Source: Nitriliruptoraceae bacterium
GTDB taxonomy: Bacteria; Actinomycetota; Nitriliruptoria; Nitriliruptorales; Nitriliruptoraceae
Direction of reading: 5' to 3'
Assembly: GCA_007120565.1 (NCBI GenBank)
Contig: SKNK01000419.1
Coordinates: 1 to 6,123 of the forward strand
Length of the DNA: 6,123 nt
Position 1 is the stretch's first letter, and every line of letters starts with the position of its first letter. Positions 1 to 4,415 of this stretch are shown piece after piece. The notes under the pieces are model-generated. The model searched no databases. It was given only the letters and a program-made list of their open reading frames with translations, and was not told the DNA's origin. The translations under genes were made by a program, and so were the position numbers.

Positions 1-737
1 TGGCCGAACCCGCCTTCGGGGTTGTGGGGATGGTAGGCGTCCATCTCGTCGATGACGCGAGCGTGGTCGCCGTCCTCCATCCAGGCGATGCGCTCCTCAT
101 CGGCAGCGCGCGCCTCGGGGGTGATGATGTGCGAGGGGTCCGACGCCTCGTGCTTCTCCAACTGCTTGAGCCGGTGGAAGGTGTGGCTCATGCCACCGCT
201 GGCCAGGACCACGACGCGCTTGTCGGACTCCTCGACCGCCGCCCCGATCGCCTTGCCAAGGGTGAGGAAGTCGTCGTCCTCGCCGGTCTGCACGATGGAG
301 ACGGACACGACCTTCTCGCCGTCGTGGAGGTAGGTCACGAGGTTGACCGTCGCGTAGTAGACGGGCAGGTAGGGGTCGTCCTCGGCGTGGGTCGGCGTGC
401 CCAGGTTGTTGCCGTGCTTGGCGATGAGCTTGGCCAGGTCGGGGTCTCCCGGGTAGTCGTACGGGACCTGCTTCATCCCGCGCGGCAGCTCCGAGGAGGT
501 CATCTTCCCCTCGTAGTGGTCGCGCGCGGACACGACGTGCTCGACGGTGGTGAACCAGTGGGTATCGAGGATCACGATCGTGTCGGGCTTGAGCCGATCG
601 AACACCTCCGAGCGCAGGCGCTGCAGGCCGGGAACGAGGCTGATCTCCTTGCCCTCGTTGAGCTCGCGACGTTGCGGTTCGTCGAACATGATGGTGGGTG
701 CGTGGCTGACGAGGCCGACGCCGACGATCTCTCCCAT
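1..737 (-). CDS. hpaD: HpaD-like extradiol dioxygenase (LigB superfamily), C-terminus cut by window edge
   Basis: Translating the minus strand from the ATG at 737 gives 245 codons open to the window edge. It resembles 3,4-dihydroxyphenylacetate (homoprotocatechuate) 2,3-dioxygenase of the LigB superfamily, a cytosolic Fe(II) enzyme that cleaves a catechol ring next to the diol. Visible family signatures are the N-terminal SHAPT (His12), ILDTHW (His60), an HYEGKMTSSELP stretch near residues 74-85, LASGGMSH (His185, the position of the catalytic His of LigB) and NPEGGFG at the end. Glu241 there probably corresponds to the Glu metal ligand. E. coli HpaD is about 283 residues, so roughly 40 residues are missing off-window. 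The start is fixed by AGGAGG at 745-750, 7 nt upstream. It lies 38 nt downstream of the acetoacetate-decarboxylase-family gene, so the two are probably cotranscribed. The family call is firm. The exact catechol (homoprotocatechuate or another) is inferred mainly from the HpaE- and HpaG-like neighbours. Confidence 0.85.
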   Translation of the reverse strand, partial: MGEIVGVGLVSHAPTIMFDEPQRRELNEGKEISLVPGLQRLRSEVFDRLKPDTIVILDTHWFTTVEHVVSARDHYEGKMTSSELPRGMKQVPYDYPGDPDLAKLIAKHGNNLGTPTHAEDDPYLPVYYATVNLVTYLHDGEKVVSVSIVQTGEDDDFLTLGKAIGAAVEESDKRVVVLASGGMSHTFHRLKQLEKHEASDPSHIITPEARAADEERIAWMEDGDHARVIDEMDAYHPHNPEGGFG

Positions 738-775
738 GGTGGTTCCTCCTGGTCGGGCTGATCGGGCTGGTCGGG

Positions 776-1573
776 TCAGGCGTGGTAGCGCTCGACCGTG
801 GTGCCGCCGGCGAAGGTCGCGCCGACCTGGCGGTAGAAGCCGCCGATGATCTCGCGCGGGGCGAGGCGGTCGAACTCCTCGGTGGGTGAACCGAACAGTT
901 GCAGGTCGGCGTCGCCGACGTACACCGGGCCGGCCTCGACGTCCTGGGTCTTCATGGTGACCAACTCGTCGAGAGCCGGCGGGGCATCGGCCTCCATCGA
1001 CGGCAGGTAGCGCGAGTGGTACATCGCATGGCTGTTGACGAAACCACCCTGGTCCGAGGTTCCGGTGATCGTGAAGGTGGCCTCGGCGAGACGCCGGTCG
1101 TAGGCGGCCAGGGTGGCGCCGAATCGCCCTCCGGGCTCCAACCTCGGCCCGGCCTTGCCGTAGGCGACGGGGCGGGTCATGTGGATCGAGCCCATCTTCT
1201 TCGGGTAGCCCTGGTAGTGCCCCCGGACCATCGAGAAATCGGTGTCGACCCAGATGTAGGCACAGCGCGAGACGTGCTCGCCCTGGTAGCGGCCCCGGAT
1301 GACGAAGAAGGCTTCCTTGTACTGAGCGCGCACCGGGTCGAGCAGTTCCTCCTTGCTGTCCCCACAGGACTGCCAGTCGGCCCAGACCAGGGCGACCGCA
1401 CCGGGGTCCTCGGCCGGCTCCAGCGGTTCGGGGAGCAGCTCGATCACCGCGTCAGGGTCGGTGCGGTACTCGATCGTGAGCAGGTCACCCGAGTAGTGCC
1501 ACGGCGGTGGCGGCAGGATCGATGACCTGCCGGTCGGGGTCCTGGGGAACACGAAACCCTTCAGATCTGCCAC
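776..1573 (-). CDS. Acetoacetate decarboxylase-family protein
   Basis: A 265-residue cytosolic protein of the acetoacetate decarboxylase (ADC) fold; the clostridial enzyme has 244. Seen in the sequence: an N-terminal EYRTDPDAVIELLPEPLEP block (residues 35-53) that aligns closely with the YRTD...PEPLE block of Clostridium acetobutylicum ADC, YKEAFF (Glu87, position of catalytic Glu76), and QGYPKKMG (Lys125/Lys126, positions of the Schiff-base Lys115 and its neighbour Lys116). By my alignment from memory, the substrate-binding Arg29 is Gly29 here and Glu61 is Val63 or another non-acidic residue, so true acetoacetate decarboxylation is doubtful. The start is GTG at 1573, with AGGGAGGA at 1581-1588, about 7 nt upstream. 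It is the first gene of a unit with the hpaD-like gene and is preceded by an operator-type palindrome. The function is probably a lower-pathway step (Schiff-base decarboxylase, or hydratase/aldolase) acting on the ring-cleavage product; this is inference. Confidence 0.88.
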   Translation of the reverse strand: MADLKGFVFPRTPTGRSSILPPPPWHYSGDLLTIEYRTDPDAVIELLPEPLEPAEDPGAVALVWADWQSCGDSKEELLDPVRAQYKEAFFVIRGRYQGEHVSRCAYIWVDTDFSMVRGHYQGYPKKMGSIHMTRPVAYGKAGPRLEPGGRFGATLAAYDRRLAEATFTITGTSDQGGFVNSHAMYHSRYLPSMEADAPPALDELVTMKTQDVEAGPVYVGDADLQLFGSPTEEFDRLAPREIIGGFYRQVGATFAGGTTVERYHA

Positions 1574-1616
1574 CTCGGCGTCCTCCCTGTCGTCCTACCT
1601 CGTCCCGCTCGGTCCT

Positions 1617-1651
1617 CGCTGGTCGGCCTGCTGACGTCGGCGGGACCAGCG
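1617..1651 (-). other. Leader hairpin upstream of the ADC-family gene
   Basis: An exact 8-bp inverted repeat, CGCTGGTC (1617-1624) and GACCAGCG (1644-1651), is separated by 19 nt. Three further pairs (1626-1628 with 1639-1641) can form inside it across a small internal loop. It lies between the predicted transcription start (about 1673) and the Shine-Dalgarno site (1581-1588), so it would be in the 5' leader of the ADC-hpaD transcript. It could be an RNA stem-loop or a second protein-binding inverted repeat. No U-tract follows it. Confidence 0.45.
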
Positions 1652-1666
1652 CGGGCCCATCGGAAA

Positions 1667-1682
1667 CGTTCGGCACCGAACG
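1667..1682. promoter_or_regulatory. Palindromic operator copy 1 (ADC-hpaD unit)
   Basis: CGTTCGGCACCGAACG is a perfect palindrome of two 7-bp arms around a 2-bp centre. The other copy in this intergenic region (1746-1761) is its exact reverse complement, so read in each gene's own direction both sites are identical. A third copy precedes the aldehyde dehydrogenase gene. The site centre is about 101 nt upstream of the ADC-family start codon. The position just downstream of a TAnnnT -10-like hexamer fits a repressor site. The cognate regulator is not in the window. TetR-, GntR- or IclR-type proteins bind palindromes of this size, but the sequence does not tell which. Confidence 0.72.
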
Positions 1683-1685
1683 ATA
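1680..1685 (-). promoter_or_regulatory. Putative -10 element of the ADC-hpaD unit
   Basis: On the minus strand this reads TATCGT, matching TAnnnT, and abuts and overlaps the operator at 1667-1682. The equivalent position before the HpaG-like gene is TACCGT, and before the HpaE-like gene TAACTT. No convincing -35 hexamer is found at 16-18 nt spacing, so the promoter may be weak or may use another sigma factor. The implied transcription start is near 1673, giving a leader of about 100 nt. Confidence 0.4.
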
Positions 1686-1742
1686 GTGGGTCTGCCCTGC
1701 CGGCGCGACCCCTTATGGACAGCCCCTCTCCACCGCCTCCGC

Positions 1743-1748
1743 TACCGT
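1743..1748 (+). promoter_or_regulatory. Putative -10 element of the HpaG-like gene
   Basis: TACCGT fits TAnnnT and overlaps the left edge of the operator at 1746-1761, in the same arrangement as the other two operator-bearing promoters. TGGACA at 1714-1719 resembles a -35 hexamer but would lie about 23 nt upstream of this -10, too far for a standard promoter. The implied start near 1755 leaves a leader of about 38 nt before the ATG at 1793. Confidence 0.4.
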
Positions 1749-1761
1749 TCGGTGCCGAACG
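1746..1761. promoter_or_regulatory. Palindromic operator copy 2 (HpaG-like gene)
   Basis: CGTTCGGTGCCGAACG is the exact reverse complement of the site at 1667-1682; the two centres are 79 bp apart. Its centre is about 39 nt upstream of the HpaG-like start codon and it covers the predicted transcription start, a typical repressor position. Its presence also argues against the longer reading frame that would begin at 1715, since that would put the operator inside coding sequence. Confidence 0.72.
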
Positions 1762-1792
1762 ACCACGTATCCGCGACGTGAGGGAGCGAGCC

Positions 1793-2644
1793 ATGGAGAC
1801 GCGAAGGATCCTGCTAGAGGGAGCAGCGACGTCCGTCGTACGTGACGGGGACGAGCTGCTCGCCGGCGACGGACGTCGGGTCGCGATCACCGAGGCCATC
1901 CACCTACCTCCGGTGCTGCCGTCGAAGATCCTGTGCGTGCACCTCAACCACGTCTCGCGGGTCGAGGAGTTCCAGGCGAAGCTGCCGCCGGCACCGACCT
2001 TCTTCCACAAGCCGATCAGCTCACTCAACGCTCACGAGGGCCACGTCGTGCGCCCTGAACGGTGCAAGTGGCTCAACTACGAGGGCGAGATCGGGATCGT
2101 CATCGGGCGGACCACGCGCAACGTCACCCAGGACCAGGCGTGGGACCACATCGCCGGCTACACGATCGGCAACGACTACGGCCTGCACGACTTCCGGGAC
2201 ACCGATGCGGGATCGATGCTGAGGGTCAAGGGCTCGGACACGCTCTGCCCGCTCGGGCCGGGGATCGTGTCGGCCGACAGCTGGGATCCGCGCGACGGCA
2301 AGCGGATCCGCACCCTGGTCAACGGCGAGGTGAAGCAGGACGGCAGCACCAGCGAGATGACCTGGGACATGGCCTACCTCGTCGCCGACCTGGCCCGGAC
2401 CATCACCCTGGAGCCCGGCGACGTGATCCTGTCTGGGACCCCGGCGAACTCCCGTCCCGTCGAGCCCGGCGACGTCGTCGAGGTGGAGGTGGAGGGCCTC
2501 GGGACCCTGCGCAACACGATCGTCGCCGGCCCGACCCCGATCCGCGACGACGTCGGCGCGCAGCCCTCGGAGTCGGAGGAGGTCCTGTCGACGGCGCAGG
2601 GCGGCGATTGGGAGTTCCGCGGCATCCGTGGGCCACAGCGCTGA
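1793..2644 (+). CDS. hpaG: HpaG-like fumarylacetoacetate hydrolase-family decarboxylase/isomerase
   Basis: A 283-residue FAH-superfamily protein. In the homoprotocatechuate pathway this family decarboxylates 5-oxopent-3-ene-1,2,5-tricarboxylate and isomerises 2-hydroxyhepta-2,4-diene-1,7-dioate, using Mg2+ or Mn2+ in the cytosol. Seen in the sequence: an N-terminal lid region (about 1-45), then ILCVHLNHVSRVEEF (46-60), PTFFHKPISSLNAH (68-81), the metal-binding YEGEIGIVIG (96-105, Glu97 and Glu99), GNDYGLHDFRD (126-136, Asp128 as third ligand) and VILSGTPANSRPVEPGDVVE (211-230). E. coli HpaG is a fused double-domain protein; this one has a single FAH domain. The start at 1793 has AGGGAG at 1781-1786 and excludes a low-complexity proline-rich extension. 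It diverges from the ADC-hpaD unit, both with the same palindrome. Acylpyruvase or another FAH-type hydrolase is the main alternative; the neighbours favour HpaG. Confidence 0.87.
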   Translation: METRRILLEGAATSVVRDGDELLAGDGRRVAITEAIHLPPVLPSKILCVHLNHVSRVEEFQAKLPPAPTFFHKPISSLNAHEGHVVRPERCKWLNYEGEIGIVIGRTTRNVTQDQAWDHIAGYTIGNDYGLHDFRDTDAGSMLRVKGSDTLCPLGPGIVSADSWDPRDGKRIRTLVNGEVKQDGSTSEMTWDMAYLVADLARTITLEPGDVILSGTPANSRPVEPGDVVEVEVEGLGTLRNTIVAGPTPIRDDVGAQPSESEEVLSTAQGGDWEFRGIRGPQR

Positions 2645-2662
2645 ACAGCGCGCGTCACGACC

Positions 2663-2686
2663 GCGGCAACCGAACCGGTTCGCCGC
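2663..2686 (+). terminator. Hairpin terminator after the HpaG-like gene
   Basis: GCGGCAACC (2663-2671) pairs with GGTT (2677-2680) and GCCGC (2682-2686) across one bulged C (2681), with a 5-nt loop GAACC. The 9-bp GC-rich stem begins 19 nt after the stop codon. There is no clear U-tract, which is common for terminators in high-G+C actinobacteria. It also contains the 12-bp perfect palindrome CGAACCGGTTCG (2671-2682), so an alternative role as a protein-binding site cannot be excluded. Confidence 0.5.
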
Positions 2687-2688
2687 TG

Positions 2689-2742
2689 ACGAGGTCGGGA
2701 CGTGTCGGATCGTGCCGGTGAGCCGGACCTACCCGACACATC
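2689..2742. repeat. 54-bp structured tandem repeat, copy 1
   Basis: This 54-bp unit recurs at 2761-2814 with only two differences (2702 G against A, 2711 C against A). The units start 72 bp apart, with an 18-bp spacer that is not repeated. Each contains an imperfect inverted repeat; here GTGTCGG (2702-2708) pairs with CCGACAC (2733-2739) and CCGG (2715-2718) with CCGG (2723-2726) around a TGAG loop. It lies between two convergent genes and encodes no plausible protein. It could be a member of an intergenic palindromic repeat family or part of a bidirectional termination region. Confidence 0.8.
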
Positions 2743-2760
2743 ATCCCGTCCAGCCACACA

Positions 2761-2814
2761 ACGAGGTCGGGACATGTCGGATAGTGCCGGTGAGCCGGAC
2801 CTACCCGACACATC
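2761..2814. repeat. 54-bp structured tandem repeat, copy 2
   Basis: The second copy of the unit at 2689-2742, 52 of 54 positions identical. Read on the minus strand (the 3' side of the DUF5995 gene) it folds as TGTCGG/CCGACA, a G-U pair, TAG/CTA, a 2x2 internal loop and CCGG/CCGG closed by a CTCA tetraloop, spanning 2775-2810. On the plus strand the G-U pair becomes an A-C mismatch, so the structure is better as a minus-strand RNA. This favours a role at the end of the DUF5995 transcript, as a terminator or mRNA stabiliser. Confidence 0.8.
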
Positions 2815-2843
2815 GCTCGGTTCGGTCCCACAAGGGTCGGGAA

Positions 2844-2859
2844 CGGCCGGAGGAGGCCG
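2844..2859 (-). terminator. Possible short hairpin directly after the DUF5995 stop codon
   Basis: CGGCC (2844-2848) and GGCCG (2855-2859) form a 5-bp all-GC stem with a 6-nt loop, ending at the base next to the TAG stop of the DUF5995 gene. It is short and has no U-tract, so it may be chance in such G+C-rich sequence. The larger repeat hairpins further on are better candidates for ending this transcript. Confidence 0.25.
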
Positions 2860-3717
2860 CTAGCGCCGGGCCTCGACCGTTGCCGTCGGCGGAGGTTGGT
2901 CGAACACCGCCGTGAACGGTGGCCGCCACCTCGACATCGCCGCCCGTACCCGACGACCAGGCAGGTGCTGGGTGAGGTCGATCCGCTGCACGTAGCCACA
3001 CGCCACCCGGTCGAGATGCTGCCGAACGGCATCGCGCTCCGCCTCATCCGCGGCGACCGCGAGGGCAAGGGCGTTGTGCCATCCCTGGGTCCGGGAGGCA
3101 CGCAGCATCATCTCCGCGGCGTAGCTGTCGAGCTTCAAGGTCAGCTTGTCGATCATCGCGCTCGCCCGGGACTCCGCGGCGATCACGGCCTGGGCCGCCT
3201 CGATGGTCTCCGCCAGGACGTGGTTGACGACCTCGTAATCGTGACGGCGCCGAACCAGGACGTTCGCTAGGAGGCGGCCCTCGTGGACATCGCCGCGCGC
3301 GACCATCGTGGTCGCGACGGCGAAGGGGAGGTCATACACGATATGCGCGTTGATCCCCAGCAGCGCATGCTCGACGGCGCTGATCCGTCGAGTGCCGGCT
3401 GCCGCGAACGCCGCCTGCCAAGCTCGTGGACAGTCCGGATCGCCCGCCTCCCAGGCCGTCTCCGCATCGAAGTACAGCGCGGCGAAGTAGGCGGTCAACG
3501 TCTCGGTCCACGCCGGGTCCATGAACCGGCCCTCGCGTACCCCTCGGTGGATCGCCGAGGTCATCGTGGCGTAGACACTGAGGAAGATCCGACGATCGTC
3601 GCGCGTGTGCCGCAGAGCGTCGATCCGCGCTGCCATGCGCTCAAGTACCTCATCCAGCGGAACCGGGGCAGCGACGAGAGGCAGGTCCTCCTCCCCGTCA
3701 CGAGCGAGCGTTGCCAT
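2860..3717 (-). CDS. DUF5995 family protein
   Basis: A 285-residue, probably cytosolic, mostly helical protein without signal peptide or membrane segment. It matches DUF5995, an actinobacterial family of unknown function. Recognised features: FLSVYATMTSAI (45-56), RFMDPAWTETLTAYFAALYFDA (64-85), PRAW (97-100) and the signature LLGINAHIVYDLPFAV (119-134), where Asn123, His125, Tyr128 and Asp129 are the conserved polar residues, followed by RRHDYEVVN (157-165). The C-terminal 25 residues are Arg- and Pro-rich and low in complexity. The ATG at 3717 was chosen because GGGGAGGG (3724-3731) lies 6 nt upstream and the family-like sequence begins soon after. The frame stays open up to 4077, but that would overlap the macro gene antisense and reads as low-complexity protein. 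It diverges from the macro-domain gene and has no evident link to the flanking catabolic genes. The biochemical role is unknown; clustered His/Asp residues could hint at a hydrolase-like site, but that is speculation. Confidence 0.82.
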   Translation of the reverse strand: MATLARDGEEDLPLVAAPVPLDEVLERMAARIDALRHTRDDRRIFLSVYATMTSAIHRGVREGRFMDPAWTETLTAYFAALYFDAETAWEAGDPDCPRAWQAAFAAAGTRRISAVEHALLGINAHIVYDLPFAVATTMVARGDVHEGRLLANVLVRRRHDYEVVNHVLAETIEAAQAVIAAESRASAMIDKLTLKLDSYAAEMMLRASRTQGWHNALALAVAADEAERDAVRQHLDRVACGYVQRIDLTQHLPGRRVRAAMSRWRPPFTAVFDQPPPTATVEARR

Positions 3718-3844
3718 GTCCTGCCCTCCCCGAGATCCGGTCGATCCCCGGCGGAACCTTGCCACATCCTGGGGTGCCGACGCGACGCAGGCGCTCCGCC
3801 GCAGCGGCCCGTACCGTCGTGGGCGAACGGCAAGGAGGGCCGAG
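3718..3844. promoter_or_regulatory. Divergent control region between DUF5995 and macro genes
   Basis: These 127 bp must hold both promoters if neither gene is read through from elsewhere. TACCGT near 3812-3817 fits TAnnnT in the macro-gene direction, but no good -35 is seen. The TTCGG-N2-CCGAA palindrome found before the three catabolic units is absent here, which suggests this gene pair is outside that regulon. Confidence 0.35.
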
Positions 3845-4381
3845 ATGGAGCAAGCCACGTTCGGCGAGACCCGTGTCGAGGTGCTCGTGGGGGACATCGT
3901 CGCGCAGCCCGACCTGGACGCGATCGTCAACGCCGCGAACGCACAACTGCAGACCGGCGGAGGGGTCGCCGGCGCGATCCACCGAGCCGGCGGACCAGGA
4001 CTGGCCGAGGAGTGCCGCCCGATGGCACCGATCGCCCCGGGCGAGTGCGTCATCTCCGGCGGCCACGATCTACCCAACCCCCACGTCCTGCACTGCCTCG
4101 GCCCCGTGCACGGCCAGGACGAGCCCGCAGACGAACTGCTGGCGTCCTGCTACCGCGAGGCGCTGCGCATCGCCGACGATCACCGCCTGAGCTCGGTCGG
4201 CTTCCCGGCGATCTCGACCGGCGCCTTCGGCTACCCGATGCGCGACGCCACGCAGGTCGCGCTGGCGACGGTCGCCGAGAGCGCCGCGCAGCTGCGGAAC
4301 GTCCGGCTCGTACGGTTCGTGCTGTTCGACGAGTCCGCCCTTGAGGTGTACCGCAAGGTCTTGGAGGAACTCACGGCCTGA
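3845..4381 (+). CDS. Stand-alone macro-domain protein (ADP-ribose binding, possible ADP-ribosyl/acetyl hydrolase)
   Basis: At 178 residues this is one complete macro domain, the same length class as E. coli YmdB (177). Macro domains bind ADP-ribose, and many hydrolyse O-acetyl-ADP-ribose or remove ADP-ribose from proteins or nucleic acids in the cytosol. Seen in order: VEVLVGDI (11-18), DLDAIVNAAN (23-32, Asn32 matching YmdB Asn25), GGGVAGAIHRAGGPGL (38-53), VISGGHDLP (69-77), VLHCLGPVHG (81-90) and VGFPAISTGAFGYP (118-131), the phosphate-binding loop. The residue matching the catalytic Asp35 of YmdB (the D of GGGVDG) is Ala42, so it is not a standard MacroD-type hydrolase. The start has AAGGAGGG just upstream (about 3831-3838). 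It diverges from the DUF5995 gene and converges on the HpaE-like gene with a 34-bp gap. No ADP-ribosyltransferase or toxin partner is visible in the window. Confidence 0.92.
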   Translation: MEQATFGETRVEVLVGDIVAQPDLDAIVNAANAQLQTGGGVAGAIHRAGGPGLAEECRPMAPIAPGECVISGGHDLPNPHVLHCLGPVHGQDEPADELLASCYREALRIADDHRLSSVGFPAISTGAFGYPMRDATQVALATVAESAAQLRNVRLVRFVLFDESALEVYRKVLEELTA

Positions 4382-4390
4382 GCGTCGCCA

Positions 4391-4410
4391 GGGCGAGCAC
4401 AGGGCTCCCC
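4391..4410. terminator. Candidate bidirectional hairpin between convergent macro and HpaE-like genes
   Basis: GGG (4391-4393) and GAGC (4395-4398) pair with GCTC (4404-4407) and CCC (4408-4410), with one bulged C (4394) and a 5-nt loop. It sits in the 34-bp gap between the two stop codons, 9 bp from one and 5 bp from the other, where one hairpin could end both transcripts. It has no U-tract on either strand, so the call rests on structure and location. Confidence 0.4.
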
Positions 4411-4415
4411 ACAGC

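Noticed and set aside
24..761. Long plus-strand open frame
   Set aside because: It is antisense to the hpaD-like gene, whose minus-strand frame carries clear LigB motifs; the plus frame reads as low-complexity Val/Asp/Gly/Arg protein, typical of high-G+C shadows.
752..775. Short 9-bp tandem repeat (GTCGGGCTG-like, about 2.7 units) between the ADC and hpaD genes
   Set aside because: It is too short and G+C-biased to carry weight; probably slippage or chance.
899..1525. Plus-strand open frame of 208 codons
   Set aside because: It lies entirely antisense to the ADC-family gene and shows no domain-like sequence.
1715..1792. Upstream ATG that would extend the HpaG-like protein by 26 residues
   Set aside because: The extension is Pro/Arg-rich, has no good ribosome binding site and would place the operator and its -10 hexamer inside the coding sequence.
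2689..2814. CRISPR-like array
   Set aside because: There are only two units; they are 54 bp with an 18-bp spacer, unlike CRISPR repeat and spacer sizes, and no cas genes are visible.
3718..4077. N-terminal extension of the DUF5995 frame by 120 residues
   Set aside because: It runs antisense through the macro gene start, reads as low complexity, and the ATG at 3717 has a proper ribosome binding site.
3283..4344. Plus-strand open frame of 353 codons
   Set aside because: It is antisense to DUF5995 and out of frame with the macro gene; its second half is Arg/Pro/Gly-rich.
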